Shown piece by piece: positions 17,174 through 26,258 of a DNA stretch of 64,000 bases. Numbering within the stretch: position 1 is the first letter of the stretch; every line of letters begins with the position of its first letter. Both the position numbers and the translations under genes were made by a program. The stretch spans positions 1 to 64,000 of the forward strand of contig NZ_CADIKI010000023.1 in assembly GCF_902859935.1 (NCBI RefSeq). The letters are read 5' to 3'. This stretch comes from Paraburkholderia fynbosensis. Lineage in GTDB: Bacteria; Pseudomonadota; Gammaproteobacteria; Burkholderiales; Burkholderiaceae. The notes below the pieces were generated by a model. The model was not told where the DNA came from, ran no database searches, and was given only the letters and a program-made list of their open reading frames with translations.

Positions 17174-18130
17174 TTAAAGCCAGCGTGGGTCGCGGGTGAA
17201 CGCCACGGTCGGCCAGCGGTCGGGGCCCGATTCGCCGATCGCGTGCGAGATACTGTCCCGGATACGGTCGAGTTGACGGATGGCCGCGTGTTCCATGGTC
17301 TCGGGCAGCACGACGTGAACCTCGACGAACTGGCCTCGGCCAACGCGCGTCGCATAGTGCGAGTACGACACGAAGCCATAGCCCGACGTTAGTTTTTGCA
17401 TCAGCTCCCGCAGCGTGAGGTCCAGGTCTTGCGGGGTAATGAGCAGTACTTCCTTGACCGCGCCGATTACCGTAACGATAGGCATGGGTATCAGGATCAG
17501 CGTCAGGAGAGCCAGCACACCCGTGTCGGTATACGGCGTGATATGCCGGTAACGCGTGCCTTCGAGAATCCATGCAATCGAGAAGGCGAGCAACAGCGCG
17601 GCGCTGATGCTCGCCGACATCAGCCAGCTCTTGGTGTCGAGGCCGATCGGTTCGGATTCGATGGTGCGGTTCAGGCGGCGCTGTCTGAAGAACATGAAGA
17701 AGCAGAAGATGCTGACCACTACGGCGTAGAACATGCCCCACCCGAACTCCAGCTCATGGCCGCCTTCGAGCATGCCCTTGAGCGCATTGAAGAACGCGTA
17801 AAAGCACAGGACCGCTAACAGGCTGCCGTTGAAGGTCAGCGCCAGCGGTTCGATATGCCAGAAGCCGTGCCGGAAACGCCGGCTGGCCTGCTGCGTGAGC
17901 AGGCGGGTCACGAGCAGGGAGAGACTGCACATGGCCGCGTCGAGTGCGGAGAACATCCCGTCGAAGATGATCGACAGGGAGCCGCTGAGGATGCCGACCG
18001 CGATGCCGAGGCCCGCAATCATCGCGGTGCAAAGCAGCGATCGTTTGAGTATGCGCTGTTCGAGGTCCGGGGGTGGGTGCAGGGTCCGGGTCTCCTGTGG
18101 GTGAGAGACGAGGAGGGGACGGCATGGCAA
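17174..18130 (-). CDS. Cation diffusion facilitator family transporter
   Basis: The 318-residue protein has five to six membrane helices. A CDF first-domain motif reads SIIFDGMFSALDAAMCSLSLL (Asp pair, residues about 50-70), and a cytoplasmic C-terminal domain contains FVEVHVVLPE and DRIRDSIS. CDF proteins export divalent metals in exchange for protons. The usual HxxxD pair in the second half is not obvious (the region reads DTKSWLMSASISAALL), so the metal is unclear. The only start in the right frame after a stop codon is TTG 18130, with a poor ribosome-binding site. It is separated from the Mrp operon by terminator-like hairpins. Confidence 0.8.
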   Translation of the reverse strand: MPCRPLLVSHPQETRTLHPPPDLEQRILKRSLLCTAMIAGLGIAVGILSGSLSIIFDGMFSALDAAMCSLSLLVTRLLTQQASRRFRHGFWHIEPLALTFNGSLLAVLCFYAFFNALKGMLEGGHELEFGWGMFYAVVVSIFCFFMFFRQRRLNRTIESEPIGLDTKSWLMSASISAALLLAFSIAWILEGTRYRHITPYTDTGVLALLTLILIPMPIVTVIGAVKEVLLITPQDLDLTLRELMQKLTSGYGFVSYSHYATRVGRGQFVEVHVVLPETMEHAAIRQLDRIRDSISHAIGESGPDRWPTVAFTRDPRWL

Positions 18131-18360
18131 GTATTACGGCGTGTGATGTCGTCCTTGTTGGATGCCGCGTTGCCTGGGGGCACCTGTCCTGTTTGCGGGT
18201 AGTCCATTAGCCCTCAATCCCGATTCAATCGCCCCTTAGGCCTATCGAGCCGCGTCCGTCCATCAGGCGTGAAGTGCGTACCGAACCTCACCAACCCCTC
18301 CCGATGCAGATAGCAAACCATCGTGAAACTCACCAGCATGCGCGGCTCCGTATTCCTGAT

Positions 18361-18850
18361 GTCGATCTCGGTTCTTCTCACGCGGGGCTCGGCTTCCGCG
18401 CGCCGGAGATCGCGCGGGCGGTCGGCTCGCGCAAGCTGCTGTCGATGCTCGGGCTCGCGGGCCAGAAAACGCGCCCGGCGGAAGGACTGACAATCATACT
18501 TCAGCACGCGATGCAGGACGCACGGGTCGCGGTCGGGGAGTTCCATCCGGTCTGGATCACCGCTGACGGCTGCACGCCGGGCGCGCCAGGCGAAGGCTGC
18601 CTGCTTGGCCGCGGTTTCTACGATGGGGCGAATACGGTGCGCGTAGTCATCACGCCGCACGCGCGTGAAGCGGTGCTCGGGCTGATGCCCGGGCACGGCC
18701 ATCATCGCGAACTGATGGGGCGTTGCTGCGCTTTTACCTCGGCTACGAAGCGCGCGCGCATCTGGAAATGCACGTTAGCCCGGAACTGATGCCGGCACAG
18801 CAATTGAATTCCGCTCAGGTCAGTCTGGGTTTTACGACGCAGTTACCGCG
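18361..18850 (+). pseudogene. tssG: Decayed type VI secretion baseplate gene fragment (tssG-like)
   Basis: The rightward frame reads KLLSMLGLAGQKTRPAEGL, then VAVGEFHPVWITA, then CLLGRGFYDGANTVRVVITP. That is the order of motifs in the second half of TssG/ImpH/VasB. At about 18715-18722 the frame shifts. It continues in the next frame as LLRFYLGYEARAHLEMHVSP, then VSLGFTTQL, matching the end of TssG. The N-terminal half is missing and no other T6SS gene is near. The call rests on motif order; overall similarity is moderate. Confidence 0.6.
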
Positions 18851-18995
18851 CCGAAGCCGAAGCCCGCGGCGGTCATGGGGTATGGGACGCAGGCGGGCTG
18901 AGCGGGGCGGATCGCTCGAGTGCGGATTGCGCAGCGGGTCGTGACGTGGCTCCCTGCCGCGCGGCGCCACAACCCTGCATGCGCCCGCGCTCCGC

Positions 18996-20096
18996 TCAAT
19001 GCGGCTTGATAGCCACCTTCAGCACCCCGTCCCGCTGATTCGCAAACAGATCGTACGCCGCGACGATATCGTCCAGCTTGTAGTGGTGGGTGACCAGCGG
19101 GCCGAGCTCGACACGTCCGGACTCCACCACGTTCATCAGACGTCTCATGCGCTCTTTTCCGCCAGGGCAAAGCGCGGTGTTGATCTTGTGGTCGCCGAGA
19201 CCGGCCGCGAAGGCGCCGAGCGGAATCGTCAGGTCGGATGAGTACACGCCAAGACTCGACAGCGTACCGCCCGGCTTGAGAATACGCAGCGAAGATTCGA
19301 ACGTGCCCTGCGTCCCCAGTGCTTCGATCGACGAATCGACGCCGCGCCCGCCCGTGAGCTTCATGATCTCGTCCACCACATCGCAATTCTTGAAGTTCAG
19401 CGTGACGTCGGCGCCCATCCTGCGGGCCATGTCGAGACGGTGATCGTTGCCGTCCACCGCGATGATGGTGGTGGCACCGAGTAGCCGCGCGCCCGCCGTG
19501 GCGCACAGGCCGATGGGACCCTGCGCGAATACGGCCACCGTATCGCCGATCCGAATGTTGGCGTTCTCCGCGCCCTTGAAGCCGGTGGACATGATGTCGG
19601 GACACATCAACACCTGCTCGTCGGTCAAGCCGTCGGGGATCGGCGCGAGGTTGGCTTGCGCGTCGGGCACGAGCACGTATTCGGCTTGGGTGCCGTCGAT
19701 CATGTTGCCAAAACGCCACCCCGCCGTCGCCTTGTAACCGTGGCAACCGCACAGGCCTGCGGCGATCAGGTAGCTGCCGTCTTGCGATGCGACGCCGTCT
19801 TGCGCCGCGTATGAGTTGAAGTTGGGGCAAATGGCGCCGGCAATCACGCGCTGGCCTTCCTGATAGCCCCGCACCGCACTGCCGAGTTTTTCGATCACGC
19901 CGACTGGCTCGTGGCCGACCGTCAGCCCCTTGGCGACCGGATATTCGCCCTTCAGAATGTGCACGTCGGTGCCGCAGATCGTGGTGGTGGTGATGCGCAC
20001 GAGCGCGTCGTTGGCGCCCACGTCGGGCATGGGTTTGTCGGCGAGTTCGATACGGCCCGGTTCGACGAATACGGCGGCTTTCATCATGGCAGTCAT
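18996..20096 (-). CDS. Zinc-dependent, NAD(P)-dependent alcohol dehydrogenase
   Basis: The 366-residue protein is a medium-chain dehydrogenase. The catalytic zinc ligands are visible as ICGTDVH (Cys, Asp, His) and GHEPVG. The latter variant is typical of isopropanol-dehydrogenase-like enzymes rather than the GHE-x2-G plus structural-zinc type. The region after ICPNFNSY lacks the four-cysteine structural zinc lobe. A nucleotide fold follows (FAQGPIGLCATAGARLLGA, with VDGNDHR as the acidic end). GGAAGGAG precedes the ATG at 20096. It is a single transcription unit. The substrate is unknown, probably short secondary or primary alcohols. Confidence 0.88.
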   Translation of the reverse strand: MTAMMKAAVFVEPGRIELADKPMPDVGANDALVRITTTTICGTDVHILKGEYPVAKGLTVGHEPVGVIEKLGSAVRGYQEGQRVIAGAICPNFNSYAAQDGVASQDGSYLIAAGLCGCHGYKATAGWRFGNMIDGTQAEYVLVPDAQANLAPIPDGLTDEQVLMCPDIMSTGFKGAENANIRIGDTVAVFAQGPIGLCATAGARLLGATTIIAVDGNDHRLDMARRMGADVTLNFKNCDVVDEIMKLTGGRGVDSSIEALGTQGTFESSLRILKPGGTLSSLGVYSSDLTIPLGAFAAGLGDHKINTALCPGGKERMRRLMNVVESGRVELGPLVTHHYKLDDIVAAYDLFANQRDGVLKVAIKPH

Positions 20097-20717
20097 GAAT
20101 GTCTCCTTCCGGTTGGGGCAACAGCATCTCAAGGGTGCTCGCACTTTGGCACTTGTTTGAACGCATGGATGCGACTTGCGAACACGGCGCAGCTATTCGG
20201 TACTTTTCCATCGACGTAGCCGCGATTGCATCTTACTCCGGCAGGAATAGTGCCTGCTTTGCGTGGCGAAGAGCACGACGAAGAGTGAAATGCTTGCGCC
20301 AGATCAAGGGACGCGTGAACGCATTGTCTGGTGCTTCTTTCGTTCGCCGGTGCGCTGATCGAGCGTCGGCAGCGGGCATCGGCACGCGATCGGAGAAACA
20401 GGAATCCACTTGGCATGATCACCCATTGACGTCGATAAAGCATAACTGGTGACCTCGATTCTTTTGCCTATCCTTCATGCGGCACGGCGGAATCGCACGC
20501 ACGATGGTCCGCTGTCCTGAATGTCAATGCCCCGAATTGTCGAGACGACGGAACGGCTTTCGCGATCTCGGAGAAGCCGTATTCCCTTTATGCCAAAGAG
20601 ATAATTCTTTGCCCATGGCCCTCCCGACGACGCAATATCACCTCGACGATACGAGTGAACGCCGCCGCGTCGGCCTTGAGCGCGGCGCACTGAAACGCTC
20701 CAGTGAGGAGGCGCCAG
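20097..20717. other. 620-base region without a recognised gene
   Basis: The first 100 bases are the leader and promoter area of the alcohol dehydrogenase. The remainder, to 20717, has no frame I recognise on either strand. Composition drops locally toward A+T around 20400-20480. Confidence 0.45.
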
Positions 20718-20966
20718 ATGATCGAGTTCGACGCAGGTCCACCGACCGCCCTTGCGCAGCAATTCGCCGCCTGTCCCGATCTGGGCGAGGCTCCCAACAC
20801 TTCTGGCACGACTGGGGGCGGATTTTCTACCGGGGCCGGCTGGACGGATCGGCGAAAGTGCTATGCATCGCGTCCGACCCAGGTCCGACCGAGCGCATCG
20901 CCGGTCATACGCTCGTCGTAGACGCCGGGCAGCGCGTGCAGGGTTTTCTCGCGAAACTCGGCATCA
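20718..20966 (+). pseudogene. Broken uracil-DNA-glycosylase-family gene
   Basis: An ATG at 20718 opens a frame encoding MIEFDAGPPTALAQQFAACP. After about 23 residues the frame shifts (near 20785-20800) and continues as SQHFWHDWGRIFYRGRLDG, then VLCIASDPGPTERIAGHTLV, then GQRVQGFLAKLGI. That resembles the front part of uracil-DNA-glycosylase-superfamily proteins of Burkholderia. Similarity stops at about 20966, so at least the C-terminal half is gone. A separate, complete member of the superfamily is at 39814-40470. Confidence 0.6.
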
Positions 20967-21540
20967 TGCGTGCCTATCGAACTGGTCGTGATCGACGGCG
21001 TGCGCTGCTGCGGCGCGTCTTCACTGATGTCGGATAAAACCGGTACGCTGGCGTCGTGGAAGGTTGCCGGCGAGACACGGCTGCTCGATCTGTCCGGCAC
21101 GGATGTCGACCCGCTCGTCGCGGGACTGATGCTGCGCGATGCAGCCGATCGTCTCGCGGAAGGTCTCAAGAACTTGATCGTCTCGCGAAGACGTTGGAGC
21201 AACCGCATCGTGTCACGCACGGCGTGGCGGCGGCAGCCGAAACCGAATGGTTTCTCGCGCTGGATCAACGAGGAACCGGCGGGCATGTCGATCAGGCCGC
21301 GGTTCGACGAAGAGCCGGATGCGCCCGCGCGGATTCAAAGTCTGCTTGCCGCTGCGGCCGCCGCACCGCCGTTGTCGCAATTTCCGGGGCCGCTGAAGCT
21401 CGACCCGATAACCGCCGTGGACGACGCGAACTTCCTAAGGTGAAAGCCGTCGAGAAGGGTTTTCTGGAGGCCGGAATTGTTTGACCGGTCGGGCTGGGAG
21501 CGTCATTGCGGGACAGGAATCCGCGGTAGCTGACGCCGGG
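20967..21540. other. Unassigned stretch after the glycosylase remnant
   Basis: A frame at 20970-21443 (157 codons, rightward) is open but matches nothing I know. It contains a chance-looking SDKTGTL, the phosphorylation motif of P-type ATPases, without any membrane segment or other ATPase motif. Overlapping frames in the same stretch look equally plausible, which suggests decayed coding sequence. Confidence 0.35.
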
Positions 21541-22242
21541 TCATCTATTTTTCCCTGGCAGTATTTCGTCCCCCGCACGCGCCCCGCAATCGTCCACTGG
21601 CCACCCATCCTCACCGACCAGCGGCACGAACCTGACTTCGCCGAGCCAGCTTCTTTCATAGTCCTGTTCACTGCGCCGCACGACTTTGATCAGCCGCTGA
21701 CAATGCGGATCGCGCCCGACAGGCATGACGATCCGTCCGCCGACCGCAAGTTGCCCGCACCACGCCTGAGGGACATGCGGGCCGCCCGCCGCCGCAATGA
21801 TCGCGTCATACGGTGCATATTCGGCGAGTCCCATCGTGCCGTCGCCCTGATGCACGGTCACATTCGAAATCCCCAGTCTGCGCAGGATTTCCCGAGCCGA
21901 TTCGACCAGTCCGGCATGGCGTTCGATCGAGTACACCTGGCCGGCGATCACCGCGGCGACCGCGGCGGCATAGCCCGAACCGGTGCCGACATCGAGAACC
22001 CGCTCGCCGGGGCGCAGGTCGACGGCCTCGATCATCGCCGCGACGATGGCCGGCTGCGAGATGGTCTGCTCGTTGCCGATGGGCAGCGGCGTGTCTTCGT
22101 ACGCGAATTCCCGCAACTCGGCGGCGACGAATTCTTCGCGAGGCACACGCCGCATCGCCGCCAGGACACGGGGATTGCAAATGCCGCGGCGGGCGATCTG
22201 CCATTCGACCATCCGCTCGCGGGCCTCGTTGAAGTCGGTCAT
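21541..22242 (-). CDS. pcm: Protein-L-isoaspartate O-methyltransferase
   Basis: The 233-residue enzyme methylates isoaspartyl residues in aged proteins using S-adenosylmethionine, starting their repair. The family pattern is clear: RRVPREEFVAAELREFAYEDTPLPIGNEQTISQP (about residues 30-65, substrate-binding segment), the SAM-binding loop VLDVGTGSGYAAAVAA, then YSIERHAGL and DAIIAAAGGPHVP. A strong GGAGG precedes the ATG at 22242, and a longer frame to 22272 is unlikely. The C-terminal 30 residues are longer than in Escherichia coli Pcm. It stands alone, without surE or nlpD nearby. Confidence 0.93.
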   Translation of the reverse strand: MTDFNEARERMVEWQIARRGICNPRVLAAMRRVPREEFVAAELREFAYEDTPLPIGNEQTISQPAIVAAMIEAVDLRPGERVLDVGTGSGYAAAVAAVIAGQVYSIERHAGLVESAREILRRLGISNVTVHQGDGTMGLAEYAPYDAIIAAAGGPHVPQAWCGQLAVGGRIVMPVGRDPHCQRLIKVVRRSEQDYERSWLGEVRFVPLVGEDGWPVDDCGARAGDEILPGKNR

Positions 22243-22438
22243 AGCCACCTCCGTATTGCAGCAGGCGCGCATCGCATGCCGGCACCTCGTCGAATACAGA
22301 CAAATGGCGCGTGGCAGGCAACGGGATTGCCTAGAATCAGTTTACGCGCAGAACGGCACGACAAAAACCGAACGTGGCGTTTGCGGTGCCGCTCGCGCGT
22401 CCGAGTCCCAGCACGTGTCAATCGTAAGGGGAATCATC

Positions 22439-22732
22439 ATGCTGAAATACGTGGTTCTGGCGCAGTTTACGGATCAAGGCATCCGCGCGATCAAGAACAG
22501 CCCGCAGCGGGCTGCGCAGGTGGCGGAAATGGCGAAAGGCTTTGGCTGCGAAATGAAAGAGATCTACTGGACGTTGGGCGAATATGACATTGTCACGGTC
22601 ATCGATGCCGCCGACGAACAGGGCTTCACCGCTTTCGGCCTGGCGTTGGGCTCGGCGGGCAATGTCCGCACGCAGACAATGCGCGCCTTCACCAAAGACG
22701 AAATCGGTTCGATTATTGGTAGGCTCCCATAA
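22439..22732 (+). CDS. GYD-domain protein
   Basis: The 97-residue protein starts MLKYVVLAQFTDQGIRAIK and has the core IYWTLGEYDIVTVIDAADE, the GYD/GEYD motif that names the family. It is a small soluble ferredoxin-fold protein of unknown function. AAGGGG lies upstream of the ATG. A second small gene follows 69 bases later, so the two may be cotranscribed. Confidence 0.85.
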   Translation: MLKYVVLAQFTDQGIRAIKNSPQRAAQVAEMAKGFGCEMKEIYWTLGEYDIVTVIDAADEQGFTAFGLALGSAGNVRTQTMRAFTKDEIGSIIGRLP

Positions 22733-22801
22733 TTAGCCGGCTGGCACAGGGATTGGCGTTCTGTGCAATCTGTTCTCGCGTGACCCTCTTCGGAGATCAA
22801 G

Positions 22802-23005
22802 ATGAATGCGGACAACAAAAGCGACGTGCAGGCTTTCGTACAAACAGCCGAGCAGACTGGCGCGTATGTGTGGGTGATTACACTGGTCGACTTCAAGAGC
22901 CGTGAGGTGAAACGCTCGCTCGTATCGGACGGCACATACGAAACGCGGGCCGCCGCGAAAGACGCGGGCGAGGCCCGGCTGAAAGCGCTGGCTGTGGATC
23001 ATTAG
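22802..23005 (+). CDS. Small protein of unknown function (67 residues)
   Basis: The protein is soluble and charged, with a predicted strand pair around AYVWVITLVDFKSREVKRSLV and a basic helical end (TRAAAKDAGEARLKAL). It has a usable GGAGATCA upstream of the ATG. I do not recognise a family; proteins of this look are common as short conserved genes in Burkholderia genomes. It lies between the GYD gene and the FUSC gene, all rightward. Confidence 0.6.
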   Translation: MNADNKSDVQAFVQTAEQTGAYVWVITLVDFKSREVKRSLVSDGTYETRAAAKDAGEARLKALAVDH

Positions 23006-23080
23006 GCTCGCGAGCCGCTTTCGCCTGACGGCTGAAGCGCGTATCACGCGGACGGCGGGCCGCGCGAGTCCTTCCATTCG

Positions 23081-24250
23081 ATGCACACGCCTGCCGTGAG
23101 TCAAAAATTGATCCCCGAGGATAACGAACGACCGGGCAGCGCCGACCACCCCAACAGCACGTCGTGCGATTGCATCCCGGCCGAACCGGCTCATACCGGC
23201 CGCAAATTCACGGCCTTCGGATCGGCCGTCACGTGGCTGGAACAGATCGATCCCGGTACGCATCGCCGGATCAAGGGGCTGCGGCTCGTCACCGCCTACG
23301 GCATTGCGGCGGCGCTCGGGACGTTACAGGACATCATGCACAATCTGCCCGGCGCGATGTCCGTCGGTTCGCTGGCCGCCGGTTTCGCGTTGTGGGCAAG
23401 CGTGTCGGAGGCGAGGGTCACGCGGCCTGAATCGAGCAGGGATCTGACGCTTCTGTGCGCCGCGGCCGCACTGGGCGCGGCAATGTTCATCGGCTTTGCG
23501 CCGCTCCTGCAGGCCATCGCGAGCGCGGGCCCCGAACTGACGCTCGTGACGGGAGCGTTCCTCGTCGGTTATCTGAAGCGTTTCGGCATTCTCGGCGCGG
23601 GAATCGGCTCGCAGATCTACATCGGGCAGTTGCTTGCCTACGGTGCGCAACTGACACCCGCCGACCTGCCGGCGGTCTTCGTCGCTGCACTGATCGCGAT
23701 GCTGGCATCGATCGTTCCGCGCATGCTCAGCGGCCCGGCCGAGCGTCCGGTGACCACCGTGCTGTCACCCGTCGATATACCGAGCCGTTGGGGACTCGCG
23801 CCCGAACTCATCATGGGCTTGCAGGCGGCAAGCGGCGCGCTGATCGTGGTGGCCTTGAACGAGGCGATCGGCCTCAAGGAATCGGCGTGGGCGATCACCG
23901 CGTGCACCTATGTCGTTGCGGGCTCGGCGAGCGGCACGGCGGCGCGGGTACGTCGGCGGATCATCGGCACCTTGATTGGCGTTCCGCTAGGTCTGGTGTG
24001 TCTGCCGCTCGTCGAACACGCGCCGTTGCTGGCCTGGGCCGCCGCCGCGCTCGCGATGATCGTCTACGCGATGGCGCTGCCCGAGCGCTACGACATCGCC
24101 TCCGGCGCATTCGCCTTCACGCTGATCGTGACGTTGGCGATCGGCGGTGAGCATTCGATTCCGCTGCTTGCCGCACGCGCATGGGAGACGCTCCTTGGCG
24201 GCGCGCTCGGGCTGGCAGCGGCGAAACTGATCTTTCCTTTGCGATCCTGA
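23081..24250 (+). CDS. FUSC-family inner membrane protein
   Basis: The 389-residue protein has about 60 soluble N-terminal residues, then two groups of membrane helices arranged as a repeat. The FUSC-type stretch is AWAITACTYVVAGSASGTAARVRRRIIGTLIGVPLG, near residues 270-305. In this family the repeat GTxxG contributes to efflux of aromatic acids or other compounds. The large cytoplasmic domain of full-length AaeB/YccS proteins is missing, so this is a short form. Its partner proteins (AaeA, AaeX) are not adjacent. The ribosome-binding site at 23081 is weak, so a later start is possible. Confidence 0.75.
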   Translation: MHTPAVSQKLIPEDNERPGSADHPNSTSCDCIPAEPAHTGRKFTAFGSAVTWLEQIDPGTHRRIKGLRLVTAYGIAAALGTLQDIMHNLPGAMSVGSLAAGFALWASVSEARVTRPESSRDLTLLCAAAALGAAMFIGFAPLLQAIASAGPELTLVTGAFLVGYLKRFGILGAGIGSQIYIGQLLAYGAQLTPADLPAVFVAALIAMLASIVPRMLSGPAERPVTTVLSPVDIPSRWGLAPELIMGLQAASGALIVVALNEAIGLKESAWAITACTYVVAGSASGTAARVRRRIIGTLIGVPLGLVCLPLVEHAPLLAWAAAALAMIVYAMALPERYDIASGAFAFTLIVTLAIGGEHSIPLLAARAWETLLGGALGLAAAKLIFPLRS

Positions 24251-24548
24251 CGAGTTGGCGCGAAGGTAGCGATGGTTTGTGGCGATCGGCCAGGGTCTGT
24301 CGCGCCGTCGGACACGCGGTGAATCTCGAAATCCCGCGTGCATTGAAAAATACCGGCAACGCTATTGCGTGGCGGACGATGCTCGTTCGAACGTTCTATA
24401 CTGCGCCGGTCTGCCGCGCGACGTTGCTTGCGGTGTGCGGTCACACAATGAGTCCAGCAGTATCGGTAGGGGAGTTTTACGGCGTCGTGCCCGCTGCGGA
24501 CCCATCACCAGGTCCGGGCTTCACTTCACTTGCCCGTTGGACGAAACC
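24251..24548. other. Leader of the cNMP-domain flavoprotein gene
   Basis: About 300 bases with no independent gene. The downstream frame is open from 24279, but the residues before 24549 do not look like protein sequence. TATACT at 24397-24402 is a possible -10 element, though I see no convincing -35 at the right distance. Confidence 0.35.
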
Positions 24549-26201
24549 ATGCTGACCCTCGACGACATCCGCACCGTGCCTCTGTTCGCCACCCTCGACG
24601 ACGAAGAACTGGCGCATCTCGCGCACACGTGCGCCGATCTCCATCTGTGCGCGGGCGAGTTCGCGGTTCATGAAGGCGGCGAGCGCGCGCTGTATGTCGT
24701 TCTCGCGGGCAAGATGGAAGTCATCAAGACTTTCGACGGCGTCGAGCGCACGCTCGGCTGGCGCTTGCCGGGCACCCTCTTCGGCGAAGTGCCGCTCGCG
24801 CTGAGTTCGCCGTTTCCGGGCGCCTATCGGGCAGCGGAGCCCTCGCGTGTGATGCGTGTGGACGCGCAGCGCTACTATCAGCTAGCCGCCGCGTCGCCCG
24901 ACGTTGCGCTGAAGATGGGCGCGCTCGCGCGCGAGCGCATCGGCGGTTTGCAGGGTCTTTCGGCCGAACCGCCCAAGATCCGCGTGACGATGGTCGGCAG
25001 CCGCTGGGACGGCACCTGCACGGCGCTGCGTCAGTTTCTTGCCCGCAACCAGATCAGCTACGACTGGATCGCGATGGACGCGCCCGAGCTGGCGGCGCGC
25101 TGGCCGGGGCCCATTCCGGCAGAAGAGGACAGTCCTGCGCTGCGGCTGGTCGACGGAACCGTGCTGAAGCGGCCCGCTACGCGCGAGCTGGCGGAGTTGC
25201 TGGGCCTGCAAACGCAGCCCCGCCTCGCCGAATACGACACGATGATCATCGGCGGCGGGCCGGCCGGTCTTGCCGCGGCGGTGTACGGCGCGTCCGAGGG
25301 CCTGCGCACGGTGGTGCTGGAGCGCGAAGCGCCGGGCGGGCAGGCGGGGACGTCGTCGCGTATCGAGAATTACCTGGGTTTTCCGAATGGCGTGTCCGGC
25401 GACGAACTCGCAAGCCGTGCATTGCAGCAGGCGAGGCGTCTCGGCGCCGAGATTCTGGTGACGCGCTCGGTGGCCCGAATCGATGTCGACAATCGACACG
25501 TTCATCTCGACGGCGGCGACGTGATTCGCGCGAAGACGATCATTCTCGCGACCGGCGTGACGTGGCGGCGTCTGATGATCGATGGCTTTGACCGTTTCAT
25601 CGGCAAAGGCATTTACTACGGTGCGTCACGCAGCGAAGCGAGCGCTACGCACGGGCTCCACGTTTATCTGATTGGCGGGGGCAACTCGGCCGGCCAGGCC
25701 GCTTTGTATTTCGCCAATCACGCGCGCATGGTGACGCTGGTCCTGCGCGGCGATTCGCTCGAGAAGAGCATGTCGCGCTACCTTGTCGAGCAGCTTCGCG
25801 GCAAGTCCAACGTGAAGGTGCAATTGCGGTCGGAAGTTGTCGGCGCGTACGGCGATACGCATCTGGCGGCGATCGATGTGCGCGATGCGCTCAGCACAGA
25901 AGTGAGCCGGCACGATTGCGGCGGGCTGTTCGTGTTCATCGGCGCAGATGCGCAGACCGATTGGTTGCCCGACGGAATCGCACGCGATGCGCGCGGCTAT
26001 GTGCTCACCGGCGACGATGTCGTGAAGGCCGGACGCTGGACTCAAAGCCGCGATCCCTATTTGCTCGAATCGAGTGTGCCGGGTGTGTTTGCCTGCGGCG
26101 ACGTGCGGCTGAGTCCGGTTAAACGCGTTGCGTCCGCGGTGGGTGAGGGCAGTATGGCGATTGCGTTCGCTCATAAGTATCTGCAGAACGACGCTGGATA
26201 G
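24549..26201 (+). CDS. Cyclic-nucleotide-binding domain fused to a thioredoxin-reductase-like flavoprotein
   Basis: The 550-residue protein has three parts. Residues 1-135 are a CRP-type cyclic-nucleotide-binding fold with the cassette LFGEVPLAL...GAYRA near 78-94. Residues 143-225 look like a glutaredoxin-type fold (IRVTMVGSRWDGTCTALRQFL) with only one cysteine left at the active-site end. Residues 229-550 are a thioredoxin-reductase-like FAD/NADPH module (GGGPAGLAAAVYG, GGGNSAGQAALYFA, CGDVR). At the site where thioredoxin reductases carry CxxC, this protein reads YYGASRSEA, with no cysteine. It therefore cannot be a classical thioredoxin reductase. The substrate is unknown. The ATG at 24549 begins the recognisable domain. 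Confidence 0.88.
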   Translation: MLTLDDIRTVPLFATLDDEELAHLAHTCADLHLCAGEFAVHEGGERALYVVLAGKMEVIKTFDGVERTLGWRLPGTLFGEVPLALSSPFPGAYRAAEPSRVMRVDAQRYYQLAAASPDVALKMGALARERIGGLQGLSAEPPKIRVTMVGSRWDGTCTALRQFLARNQISYDWIAMDAPELAARWPGPIPAEEDSPALRLVDGTVLKRPATRELAELLGLQTQPRLAEYDTMIIGGGPAGLAAAVYGASEGLRTVVLEREAPGGQAGTSSRIENYLGFPNGVSGDELASRALQQARRLGAEILVTRSVARIDVDNRHVHLDGGDVIRAKTIILATGVTWRRLMIDGFDRFIGKGIYYGASRSEASATHGLHVYLIGGGNSAGQAALYFANHARMVTLVLRGDSLEKSMSRYLVEQLRGKSNVKVQLRSEVVGAYGDTHLAAIDVRDALSTEVSRHDCGGLFVFIGADAQTDWLPDGIARDARGYVLTGDDVVKAGRWTQSRDPYLLESSVPGVFACGDVRLSPVKRVASAVGEGSMAIAFAHKYLQNDAG

Positions 26202-26258
26202 TGGCGAGTCGGCATTTTCAGTGCAACGGCTATGCGCTACGAGCCTGTTTGCTGTGTG

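Noticed and set aside
16950..17741. Long N-terminal extension of mrpE
   Set aside because: The open frame is present, but the residues before 16949 do not resemble MrpE and overlap the CDF gene and terminator hairpins.
20970..21443. SDKTGTL motif suggesting a P-type ATPase
   Set aside because: The motif stands alone in a frame without membrane helices or other ATPase motifs; probably chance.
22736..22760. Possible sigma-54 promoter (TGGCAC near 22741)
   Set aside because: The downstream GC-type half does not match the required TTGC spacing, and it lies in a short gap between two likely cotranscribed genes.
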